A program made the translations under genes and the position numbers. Source: Lineus longissimus (lineage: Eukaryota > Nemertea > Pilidiophora > Heteronemertea > Lineidae). From it: DNA of 64,000 nt. The notes beneath the pieces were generated by a model. The model was not told the origin of the DNA and ran no database searches. It saw only the letters and a list, made by a program, of their open reading frames with translations. The stretch spans positions 2,296,001 to 2,360,000 of the forward strand of contig NC_088322.1 of assembly GCF_910592395.1 (NCBI RefSeq), read 5' to 3'. Below are positions 7,019 through 14,684 of the stretch, piece by piece; position 1 is the stretch's first letter; each line of letters begins with the position of its first letter.

Positions 7019-10000
7019 TCAAGCGAAGTTTGAATCGCTGTAATCTATGTAGCCTTCATAATACATTCCAAATGGTAAGGTGCTTATTCCATCTTCAAGT
7101 ATGAACCTCTTGTCATCAAAAGGACTGAGGCTTTTTTTGTCAACTTCTTCCAAATAGATTTGGTGTTTATCTGATCTTAAGTGTCTCATCTTGTGGTAAA
7201 ATGACCTACTCTTTTCAAGACAATCAACATAGTCATCAAATGAGATATTTCTCCTTACTACATTCTTGGCAATACCCTTCAATTTCTTAGAATCGTAATC
7301 TTTTGTGGAGCCTTGCTCTCCAGACATAGTCTTGGTCCTGTAAGCGTACATCTTACTTCTCAGGGCAATGAATTCAGTCATCTCTACTCCTCCTAGCTCA
7401 TCCTTAAAGTAGCCTGGTACCTTCTTCTTACTTTTGTCATAGAGTGTATGATCTTTTGGATAATTACTGAAGTCAAAATAGTGTCTCAACTCCTTTAAGT
7501 ATTTAGTTAAGTCATCAGTATTAATGTTAAGTACAAAGGAATCTGTATCTAGATACAGCAGTTCAATATTTTTCTCACCAAAGTACGGTTGAAGAACTTC
7601 ATAATAGAATTCATACATTAATAATTTAGACAATTCAAGTACTGAAGCTCCTATGTAGATTGGTTTGTTGAATTTCATTGATGTTTTCCTCATGCTAATA
7701 GCAGCATTATGTTCGTCAAATACGCATATCGATGAAAACCTGGGATTGGCCATTACATTCCTGGCTCTCTCCCCGTCCGATACAAATTCAATTTCAACCC
7801 TGTTCCTTACATTCTCACAAGTTTTTCCATAGAACGCATTATTCATTAATTTAAAGTAATCTTTCTCAAAATCAGTCTTAGAGTCCATACGTCTTTTAGT
7901 GTTAAAATCAATGTATGGTGCTAACCACTTTGATTGTTTAAAGCTTATCACTGAATGAACCCTCTTAAGTACCATTCCGTGCTTGAGGTAAAATTGTAGC
8001 ATTCTGTAATGCACTATGTAATTAGTTTTATCCTTTTGTGTTAGTATTAGTTTCTCTACATTTGATCTTTTATCATCACCCAGTAACTCTCTCTGGTAAG
8101 GACTTAATTCATCATCTTCAATAAAGAGAGATTCGGGACAGAATGGAAAGTTCCTTGACTTAAATTTAATATTTCCTGCATACTCCAAATCAACCTCTAA
8201 GAAGTAGCCTACTTCACTATCACTTGGAATTGCCATAATCTGCTCTTTACTGATAACATTCATGTTAAGTCGAGCTTTGCTCTCGGGACTTTGTCCTAGT
8301 CGAGCTTTGTCCTGAGAGCATAGCTCGAGTGGATCAATATCTATCATTTCAAAACTACCATAGGGTTGAGGTTCCATCATGGACCAGCCGTAGAGATTAT
8401 TTGCGTCTACGTAGAGTAGTTTGTGGTGTTCATCTGCCTTGACATGTCTTGTTCCCATAACACCCGAAATTCCACCTCGTATTGCTTTCTCAAAAGTAAG
8501 TAAGATGTTGGTATCAGTCAGTAGTTCTAGGTTTATTCCTGTGTACTTCAAACCAGCTTGCCAGGTTAGGCCTGGTGCCAAGTAACAGTGACAGGGATCT
8601 ATCTGAAAGTAGTTCAAATTGACATCCCTGAATTTCTCAAATAAATCAGCTAAAAGGATCACATCAGTTTTGAGGTAGAGGTCAATGAACTCACCGTGAT
8701 TCCTGATCTTGAAATGATCCCATATTACCTTAGCTTCATCATAGGCAGAATCAGGTGCCATTTCATTTTTCAATTCGTCAAAAAACATAGACTTTTCTAG
8801 GTAAGTAACATTGTAGCTTTCATGTGATGTGTAAACAGAGTAAGGTACTGAACCCTTCTTCATCAATAGCTTAAAGTCAGTGGTATTTGGGAACAGCTGT
8901 CTGGTAATTTTAAAATCATCATCCAACATTGATTTGGTTATGTTGTCTAAACTGGACTGCAGGAATCTGTACGAGTCCAAAAACCTGAAACAACCGAACT
9001 GAAATGAGATGTATTCCTCTGATGTTTTGGCAAGTATTTTCAGTTTCTTGTACTTCGGTAGCTTATTCATTAATTCTTTAATAAATAAGTGAGAATCGTA
9101 ATTACTGAGATTGTGAAAAAACACTGGAACAAACATAGCTTTCTTTTCATTCAAATTACACGAGTTGTGAGCAGCACCTCGATATCTACCACAGTAGTGA
9201 TCATGATCATTGACCTTGTCATATCCCAAAGGTTGATTACAATAGTAACAATGTGTCTCTAATTGATATTTATGCCAGTCGGACTTCGTCCCGAGAGCAT
9301 AGCTCGAGTCGGACTTCGTCCTGAGAGCAGAGCTCGAGTCTTCATCTGTCATTGTTAGAGGAAAGTTACAGTTCAATAAATTAGAGAATTGTTCTTCCAT
9401 CCTGATTAACCAATTACAGAACACATCTACAACATCAGCACCCCTGTGAGACACATACTGGCTACTGTAAAGGTGTGTGTAGTCTGAGTGAACATAAACA
9501 CCAACAGCTGATGCATTTTGTTTAAAAAGTTTCTTTGAACTCGGTTCTTTCATCATAGGTGGCTCTATTGATACTACTGGTATGTTGCCTTCGGCAGAAG
9601 AACAAGGTTCGCTTATCGCTTCGAAATCAGCATAGATCACAAACGGAACTCTATTTTTGAATGAGTGTTTTTCAAATTTAATTTGTGACCATTTACTGTT
9701 AGCTGGAGGCAAAGTAATCTTACAGTAATCGTGTTCTCCACATTTCTTTTTATGTTTATCTAGTGTTGACTTCCTGTAAAAGTAATTCATGCATCTCCTG
9801 CAAAGATACACTCTATGAGCTAGTGTCCTGAAGAAAAGATTGATGTCTCTTATGTACATGAAATGGTCCTTGAAATACAACAGATCGATGACATCATCAT
9901 CATCATAATTCTTGGACAGGTAGAGAGGTTCTAGTTTTGCCTCACAGGTGCTCTTAGCCCATTCGTTCTCTAACTTGAACACATTAATCTTGAGATTATT

Positions 10001-10930
10001 ATCACTCTCTATCTTAGGGATATCCTTTTGAATACATACAGGAAATGATTTGATTTGTACTCCGTACTGAGAGCAGAGCTCGATTTTGATATCAGTAGTT
10101 TTAGAACTCTGTTCTCGTGACGAAGTCATTTGTAGCATATCGGTAGTAATATTGAATGTACTCTCGAGCTCTGCTCTCAGGACAAAGTCCGTCTCTGGAT
10201 TTTCTTTCAGATATTTAGCGGCCAATAAAGACCAGAGAAAACATTTATTGTCATTTGATTCCACATTTATTACTGCTTTTGTTTTAAATGGTAATTTAGT
10301 GTAATGTCCACCTTTACACCTCTTGTAAGAACAGATGGTCATGTTACAAGACTCTATTTTATTTAAAGTAAGTCCAGAACCTTGAAAGTACCTTTCCTCA
10401 ATCTGTGTCTTAATGTAGTTTAACTGGTTGGTTATGGCATAAATTGCCTGGTTCCTTGAAATTATGCTTTCCATTGGAGACTGTATGGGGTGTGTTACAC
10501 TTTCACCCTGATGATCAATGCTCTGCTCTTCGACCAAAGGTCGATCAAACTGAGCAAATACTGATATGCTAATTTTGTGATGGTAATCATTGAGTTGAAA
10601 TAATACCTCCTCTAATTTATCTCTGTATTCATACACTTGTTTAGCTTCTCTGTCAATCTTCAAACTAATGGTGACTACAGGCTTGCCAAATTGTTTTACT
10701 ATTTCTATTCCACTCACTTTCTTTATGCCATCTAGCTCATTTTCCTCAAATGCAAGTTTCTTATCCATAGTTTTAGGGATCAGTGATGGGGCTCGGGGTT
10801 GAGCAATAGGGACATAATCCGGATTTAATTTACTTAAGTGACCTTTGGTTCTCCTGTGAATAGCCATATTATTGTAGGATATGTACTTGTCACATGTAGT
10901 GCAAAGTATTTTCTGATTCTTATCAGTCAT
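7019..10930 (-). CDS. polB: Protein-primed family B DNA polymerase
   Basis: About 1303 residues from the ATG at 10930 (MTDKNQK). A C2H2-like finger opens the protein (CTTCDKYISYNNMAIHRRTKGH pattern, quoted in part), and a second CxxC/H cluster precedes the exonuclease. Exonuclease motif I is YADFEA near residue 430. A cysteine/histidine cluster (NDHDHYCGRYRGAAH) and NLSNYDSHLF follow. Polymerase motif A is DANNLYGWSM (about 842), motif B is KLMNNAFYGK (about 1028) and motif C is YLDTDSF (about 1127). It would copy the element from a terminal protein. At least five in-frame double-hairpin repeat insertions lie inside it. It is intact, unlike the fragment in element B, and is divergent with the gene at 10987. 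Confidence 0.93.
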   Translation of the reverse strand: MTDKNQKILCTTCDKYISYNNMAIHRRTKGHLSKLNPDYVPIAQPRAPSLIPKTMDKKLAFEENELDGIKKVSGIEIVKQFGKPVVTISLKIDREAKQVYEYRDKLEEVLFQLNDYHHKISISVFAQFDRPLVEEQSIDHQGESVTHPIQSPMESIISRNQAIYAITNQLNYIKTQIEERYFQGSGLTLNKIESCNMTICSYKRCKGGHYTKLPFKTKAVINVESNDNKCFLWSLLAAKYLKENPETDFVLRAELESTFNITTDMLQMTSSREQSSKTTDIKIELCSQYGVQIKSFPVCIQKDIPKIESDNNLKINVFKLENEWAKSTCEAKLEPLYLSKNYDDDDVIDLLYFKDHFMYIRDINLFFRTLAHRVYLCRRCMNYFYRKSTLDKHKKKCGEHDYCKITLPPANSKWSQIKFEKHSFKNRVPFVIYADFEAISEPCSSAEGNIPVVSIEPPMMKEPSSKKLFKQNASAVGVYVHSDYTHLYSSQYVSHRGADVVDVFCNWLIRMEEQFSNLLNCNFPLTMTDEDSSSALRTKSDSSYALGTKSDWHKYQLETHCYYCNQPLGYDKVNDHDHYCGRYRGAAHNSCNLNEKKAMFVPVFFHNLSNYDSHLFIKELMNKLPKYKKLKILAKTSEEYISFQFGCFRFLDSYRFLQSSLDNITKSMLDDDFKITRQLFPNTTDFKLLMKKGSVPYSVYTSHESYNVTYLEKSMFFDELKNEMAPDSAYDEAKVIWDHFKIRNHGEFIDLYLKTDVILLADLFEKFRDVNLNYFQIDPCHCYLAPGLTWQAGLKYTGINLELLTDTNILLTFEKAIRGGISGVMGTRHVKADEHHKLLYVDANNLYGWSMMEPQPYGSFEMIDIDPLELCSQDKARLGQSPESKARLNMNVISKEQIMAIPSDSEVGYFLEVDLEYAGNIKFKSRNFPFCPESLFIEDDELSPYQRELLGDDKRSNVEKLILTQKDKTNYIVHYRMLQFYLKHGMVLKRVHSVISFKQSKWLAPYIDFNTKRRMDSKTDFEKDYFKLMNNAFYGKTCENVRNRVEIEFVSDGERARNVMANPRFSSICVFDEHNAAISMRKTSMKFNKPIYIGASVLELSKLLMYEFYYEVLQPYFGEKNIELLYLDTDSFVLNINTDDLTKYLKELRHYFDFSNYPKDHTLYDKSKKKVPGYFKDELGGVEMTEFIALRSKMYAYRTKTMSGEQGSTKDYDSKKLKGIAKNVVRRNISFDDYVDCLEKSRSFYHKMRHLRSDKHQIYLEEVDKKSLSPFDDKRFILEDGISTLPFGMYYEGYIDYSDSNFA
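7308..7337 (-). repeat. Diverged double-hairpin repeat inside PolB
   Basis: A 30-base insertion (10 codons) between the YAYR and KDYDS stretches. Element B (18725-18735) has the empty site. The arms are less regular than elsewhere, suggesting an older copy. Confidence 0.75.
8268..8330 (-). repeat. Two double-hairpin repeats in tandem inside PolB
   Basis: Alternating GAGC-NNN-GCTC-like and GGAC-TTT-GTCC arms span about 63 bases and are read through in frame just before polymerase motif A. Confidence 0.85.
9277..9340 (-). repeat. Two double-hairpin repeats in tandem inside PolB
   Basis: Two adjacent copies of GGAC-TTC-GTCC plus GAGC-NNN-GCTC lie between the exonuclease motif and the zinc cluster. 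They are in frame and encode SYALGTKSD-like repeats. Confidence 0.85.
10062..10193. repeat. Three double-hairpin repeats within 130 bases of PolB
   Basis: Units at about 10062-10083, 10103-10128 and 10163-10193 show GAGCAGAGCTC, GAACTCTGTTC with GACGAAGTC, and GAGCTCTGCTC with GGACAAAGTCC. All lie within the open PolB frame. Confidence 0.8.
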
Positions 10931-10986
10931 TCTATTTATTAGATTAAAATTTATTAAATTCAATAAATCTCTTGAATTAAATAGAA

Positions 10987-11794
10987 ATGGACTTCATAAT
11001 CAATGAACAAGAATGTAATGAAGCCAAATTTGAGTACTACTTAACAGACCAATTAGACATAAAATCCATTACTTTGAAATTGATAACCTTTTACAATTCA
11101 TGGTGGACAGGTGATTTTCTACCAGAGGGAGTCAGGATTTTCTCATTTCTAGTCGAAATAACCAGAATTACAAAACATGAGCCCTTAGATAAACAATTAT
11201 GGTGTAGGACATTATTTGCTCCTGGACTTGAAACAGATACACTTGAAAAGGAAGTCATGAAAATTTGCGAACGGCATTTGGAAAATGATTCTACCACAAC
11301 TAAAGACACCATTACTCAATACACATTTCCATACTCTCGACATTTTAGTTTAAGTGAGTTTTGTAAGGTATGGCAAAAATACATAAAAGAAATTGGAATT
11401 AACCATGTGAAAATTTACTGTGATAACAATAATTACATAACCCTTGAACTTACAGAGGATAAAGCAAACTAAATTCACCAAGAAAGGAAAATACTACTCC
11501 ACAAGACCACTCAACTTTTACAGGAAATATCTATTCCTGCAAGCTAATTTGGTTGACAAAGCTAAGACCCTCTACAACAATAAACCATCTAACATTTTCT
11601 GCATCATACCTGTAGAAGATGGTGACCAAATAAAAATGCAGCGATACGAACCGAATTGTAAGAAAACGATAAATAAGTGTACTAATCACATAAAATTCGA
11701 AATCACTGATGAGAATGGTAAGCTAGTTAATTTCAGAGGAACAGAGGTTTCTTTAGAGTTAAGAATCGAGCTCTGCTCTCAAGACGAAGTCTGA
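10987..11794 (+). pseudogene. Second minor-capsid-like (penton-type) gene, frameshifted
   Basis: The first frame (10987-11472) encodes 161 residues with YNSWWTG and FSLSEFCKVW stretches. The rest lies in the next frame up to 11794, whose strand pair FEITDENGKLVNFRG mirrors the closing signature of the minor capsid protein at 1621-2388. No ATG opens the second frame, so a one-base shift near 11444-11472 is likely. The final residues are encoded by a double-hairpin repeat. It is divergent from PolB, with 56 bases between starts. It may be a paralogous vertex or fibre-like protein. Element B has no copy in this window. The assignment is moderate. Confidence 0.5.
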
Positions 11795-11885
11795 CTGAGA
11801 CAAGGTCCAGAGAACAAAGTTCGACTCGAGCAGAGCTCTCAAGACGAAGTCGGACTAGGACAAAGTCCAGAGAGCAAAGCTTGAC
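11765..11885 (+). repeat. Tandem array of four double-hairpin units
   Basis: About 30-base periods of GAGC/GAAC arms alternating with GAC-GAA-GTC or GGAC-AAA-GTCC arms. The array crosses the end of the broken minor-capsid-like gene and fills the spacer to the convergent gene. Confidence 0.88.
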
Positions 11886-11897
11886 CACCTGATGAGA

Positions 11898-12464
11898 TCA
11901 TTCCATTAAAGGAATAGTACATTTCTTCTCTTTAACTACAGGTTTAACAAGAGGGTTAATTGATCCCTTCATGACTGCTTCATTCGGACTTTGTCCAGAG
12001 AACAAAGTTCGATTAGGACTTTGTCCTGAGAGCATAGCTCGATTCAAGCCTGATCGCTGCTCTTTACTTACTTTTTTAGGAAGTTTCTTAAACATAATGA
12101 ATGCTGCTAAAATAACGGCACCTAAACCTAGTACATAGACATAAGTATTACTACTAGATTCACGCAGTGATACATCAGTATTTTGAGATTGTGGTTCTTC
12201 TTCCTCTAATTCTTCTTCCTCCTTTTCCACAACTCTGTTGTTTGGTGAGGAGTCCTGTACTTTAAATGTCGTCTTATCCTTTTTTATCTTCTTAAATTCC
12301 TTAGATCTTCTACCCAGTTCTCTAGACCATGCTAATTGTTTCTCTGATCGAGGTTTCTTAGACACTGAAACTTTAGTCGAACTTTGTTCTCTGGACGTAG
12401 TCCTAGTCGGACTTTGTCCTGAGAGCATATCTCGAGTAGTATCAGTTACAGTTTCAAGTTCCAT
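11898..12464 (-). CDS. Single-pass membrane protein, unknown function
   Basis: A 188-residue protein starting in TAAATGG. A basic N-terminal half (about residues 35-68) is followed by an acidic glutamate run (VEKEEEELEEEEPQ). A single membrane helix lies around residues 108-124 (YVYVLGLGAVILAAFIMF), with a basic segment after it. Two repeat insertions near each end (12375-12436 and 11984-12043) supply RAMLSGQSPNR-type peptides, so perhaps a fifth of the protein is repeat-derived. It could anchor in a virion or host membrane. I do not recognise it otherwise. Confidence 0.55.
   Translation of the reverse strand: MELETVTDTTRDMLSGQSPTRTTSREQSSTKVSVSKKPRSEKQLAWSRELGRRSKEFKKIKKDKTTFKVQDSSPNNRVVEKEEEELEEEEPQSQNTDVSLRESSSNTYVYVLGLGAVILAAFIMFKKLPKKVSKEQRSGLNRAMLSGQSPNRTLFSGQSPNEAVMKGSINPLVKPVVKEKKCTIPLME
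11984..12043 (-). repeat. Two double-hairpin repeats in the membrane-protein gene (3' part)
   Basis: GGAC-TTT-GTCC, GAAC-AAA-GTTC, GGAC-TTT-GTCC and GAGC-ATA-GCTC arms occur in sequence over 60 bases, in frame. Confidence 0.88.
12375..12436 (-). repeat. Two double-hairpin repeats in the membrane-protein gene (5' part)
   Basis: GAAC-TTT-GTTC, GGAC-GTA-GTCC, GGAC-TTT-GTCC and GAGC-like arms. They encode residues 13-32 of the protein. Confidence 0.85.
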
Positions 12465-12512
12465 TTACCTTGCTCAAATTAATTCGAACTATGTTCTCAT
12501 AACCAGGTTAAT

Positions 12513-13355
12513 TTAGTCTTCTTTATCATCACTACCTGTGATATCTAGACTTTCATCTATTGATTTGTCACATTCAGAGACAGTCATATTTGGTGTATTC
12601 ATATTTGATGCAGTCATACTCGATGTATTCATAGATGATTCCTCATGACAATGACCTAAAGTAATAAGTGTTGTTGAAGCAAGTGCAGTTAATGGTCCCA
12701 TTCTCAAACTCAACCATCCAAGCCATTTATCCAACTCGTTAGTTATCAAATAATCATTTCTAAGATCATGGTAAAGATTATCTTCATCATCTATTGGTAA
12801 TAACCACCTTGATAATTTAGTGTAAGCTTTAATTACTGTCTTACCCAAAGAATCATTAAGTCTGGCAGCCATCTTTGTTTCATACATTCTATGGTGTTTT
12901 AAGATTTCTTTTTCAGTCATATTATCTAAGTCATTAAAAGTTATTTGTTTATTAAGGAAATCCTTGCTTTTACCACTTGCAACTAGAATCTCTAAGTCTT
13001 GTTTGGCTTTAAGGCCACTATCAGTCAAATAGTTCAAATTTTGTTGATTGCTACTTGAACCTTGTTGATTGCTAGTTAATCCTAGTTGGTAACTAGAATT
13101 GACTATTCCTTGACTGGGATTAACTATTCCTTGACTAGGATTAACTAAATTTGAACTATTCAACTGCTTGTTTGAAACTTGTTGATTTGTAGAGCAGTTC
13201 TGTTGAAAGTTAGTTCTGTTTTGTTGGTAACTACCAGTGTTCTGTTGGTTAGAAGCCCCAACTCGAGCTGAGCTCTCAGGACTCATAACACCAATCTGTT
13301 TCATCTGTTGTTCAATCACTGCAGATGTCTGACTATTCATTTGCTGATTATTCAT
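12513..13355 (-). CDS. Asn/Gln-rich protein with conserved helical C-terminal domain
   Basis: A 280-residue protein starting in TTAAATGA. The first half is a low-complexity N, Q and S region with a short repeat (NPSQGIV twice). A charged helical domain follows (about residues 130-230), including YETKMAARLNDSLGK and WLGWLSLRMGPLTALAS, then an acidic tail. The Q/N-rich part is prion-like and may support self-assembly, by analogy only. A partial repeat unit at 13262-13283 lies near the N-terminus. I do not recognise the domain. Confidence 0.5.
   Translation of the reverse strand: MNNQQMNSQTSAVIEQQMKQIGVMSPESSARVGASNQQNTGSYQQNRTNFQQNCSTNQQVSNKQLNSSNLVNPSQGIVNPSQGIVNSSYQLGLTSNQQGSSSNQQNLNYLTDSGLKAKQDLEILVASGKSKDFLNKQITFNDLDNMTEKEILKHHRMYETKMAARLNDSLGKTVIKAYTKLSRWLLPIDDEDNLYHDLRNDYLITNELDKWLGWLSLRMGPLTALASTTLITLGHCHEESSMNTSSMTASNMNTPNMTVSECDKSIDESLDITGSDDKED
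13262..13283 (-). repeat. Single partial double-hairpin repeat in the Q/N-rich gene
   Basis: GAGC-TGA-GCTC followed by a degenerate GGAC arm, in frame. Confidence 0.75.
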
Positions 13356-13406
13356 TTAAAATTATGGAAAAATGACTGTTAAGTGCAAAATGCTGTTTTC
13401 TCAACT

Positions 13407-14636
13407 TTATTGCATCTTAACACTAGCTCGAGCTATGCTCTCAGGGCGAAGTCCGGCTCGAGCTAAGCTCTCAGGACGAAGTCCGGCTCGAGCTATGATC
13501 TCAGGACGAAGTCCGGCTCGAGCTGTGCTCTCAGGACGAAGTCCGGCTGGTGTAAACTTAATACTACTGATGCAGTTAATGTCTCGACCTGCACTAGCAC
13601 CCAATAAAACGTCAAACTGCTTGTCAATATCCTGGTCATATTCCTTCTCAACCTTGTAATTCTGGAAAAAAATACTTTGAGTGAAATCATACCATAATCT
13701 CTCCAAATCATTTACTCGCTCCTTGTTGGTTAAAAAAGGTGTAAATATTACATAATCAATTTTCAGCGTTTTAAAGGCTTGGTGTAAAAATACCTTGTAG
13801 TTAATGGTGACCTTGACACCACAGTAATGCAGAAATCTAAGGAAAGCATAGTACACTAGTCTAAGGTCAGTGATATTCTCATCGGTTAATTGCGGTTTAC
13901 CAATTGCCCTGTTAATAAATTCAATGGCAAGAAACCAATCATATTCCCCACAGTGAAATTTAAAAAGCATGGCTTCACCATGTAACCCTTGGTTACATAA
14001 CTTAGAGGGGAGAGTGTTAATACCCATTTTTAGGGCTGACTGAAGAGTACTTTCATATCTCTGCTTACTAAGACATTTTCTGTGACTTGAAAAGTAGCAC
14101 TGTAAATACCCTTCCACAAAGTCCTTTAAATACTTAACTGCCGATTCGGACAGCCGACTCCATCCAAGTTTCCTTAGAATACTGTCAAAGTAACGTGTCT
14201 TGTTGTCAATATTGATCTCAAGAGTTTTAAAATCATCGTCGTAAGTAGTCGAATTGCAATTGGTGCAGAATTGATACTTCACAGTTTTAGCTGCGTACCT
14301 TGCTGAATTCAAGTTTTTTTGATACTCAAAAAGTGTCCACCTTTTACAATTACGGCAGAATTGAGCATTAGTGTTGGTACTGACGTCATATTCTTTCATT
14401 CTTGGCAGGACTACTTTGCCTGTCTCAGTCGGACTTCGTCCTGAGAGCTCTGCTCGAGTCAAGCTTTGCTCTCGGGACTTTGTCCTAGTCAGACTTCGTC
14501 CAGAGAGCTCTGCTCGATCCATAACCCTAGGACGAATGTATCCTTTAAGATTCTCATTGTTCCACTCGAGCTCTGCTCTCAGGACAAAGTCCGACTCACT
14601 AGAATAATAGTCTTTTAATGAGATGTATTTATTCAT
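13407..14636 (-). CDS. Possible VLTF3-like late transcription factor (zinc ribbon + helical domain)
   Basis: A 409-residue protein. A C2-C2 zinc ribbon lies near residues 91-128 (FCRNCKRW, then FCTNCNSTTY). A helical region follows with RKCLSKQRYESTL, LAIEFINRAIGKPQLT and FTPFLTNKERVNDLERLWYD. The order of a ribbon, a lysine-rich helix, an LT-containing linker and a closing W-containing helix recalls the VLTF3-like late transcription factors of large DNA viruses. If so it would switch on the element's late genes, which commonly start in TAAATG. About 40 residues at the N-terminus and 45 at the C-terminus are translated double-hairpin repeats. TFIIB-like is an alternative. Neither has been tested. 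Confidence 0.45.
   Translation of the reverse strand: MNKYISLKDYYSSESDFVLRAELEWNNENLKGYIRPRVMDRAELSGRSLTRTKSREQSLTRAELSGRSPTETGKVVLPRMKEYDVSTNTNAQFCRNCKRWTLFEYQKNLNSARYAAKTVKYQFCTNCNSTTYDDDFKTLEINIDNKTRYFDSILRKLGWSRLSESAVKYLKDFVEGYLQCYFSSHRKCLSKQRYESTLQSALKMGINTLPSKLCNQGLHGEAMLFKFHCGEYDWFLAIEFINRAIGKPQLTDENITDLRLVYYAFLRFLHYCGVKVTINYKVFLHQAFKTLKIDYVIFTPFLTNKERVNDLERLWYDFTQSIFFQNYKVEKEYDQDIDKQFDVLLGASAGRDINCISSIKFTPAGLRPESTARAGLRPEIIARAGLRPESLARAGLRPESIARASVKMQ
13427..13549 (-). repeat. Tandem array of four double-hairpin units forming a protein C-terminus
   Basis: Four consecutive 30-base units, GAGC-NNN-GCTC plus GGAC-GAA-GTCC, almost identical to each other. They are translated as repeated AGLRPESxAR peptides at the end of the possible late-factor gene. 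Confidence 0.93.
14427..14518 (-). repeat. Three double-hairpin units in the possible late-factor gene
   Basis: About 92 bases of alternating GAC-TTC-GTC, GAGCTCTGCTC and GGAC-TTT-GTCC arms, in frame after residue 35. Confidence 0.88.
14565..14595 (+). repeat. Double-hairpin unit near the N-terminus of the possible late-factor gene
   Basis: GAGCTCTGCTC followed by GGAC-AAA-GTCC. It encodes SDFVLRAELE at about residues 15-24. Confidence 0.88.
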
Positions 14637-14684
14637 ATTTACATAATAATTATTTTTTTAAACATTGTTTTGATAGAAGGTCAC

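Noticed and set aside
10931-10963. Longer PolB start upstream of 10930
   Set aside because: The frame is open only from a TTG, and the ATG at 10930 gives the zinc-finger N-terminus directly.
11886-11925. CTGATGAG suggesting a hammerhead ribozyme
   Set aside because: No GAAA core partner or matching stems follow at the required distance.
13427-13549. Regular 30-base repeats resembling a CRISPR array
   Set aside because: There are no unique spacers: units are contiguous, lie inside a reading frame, and the same unit is dispersed through element A.
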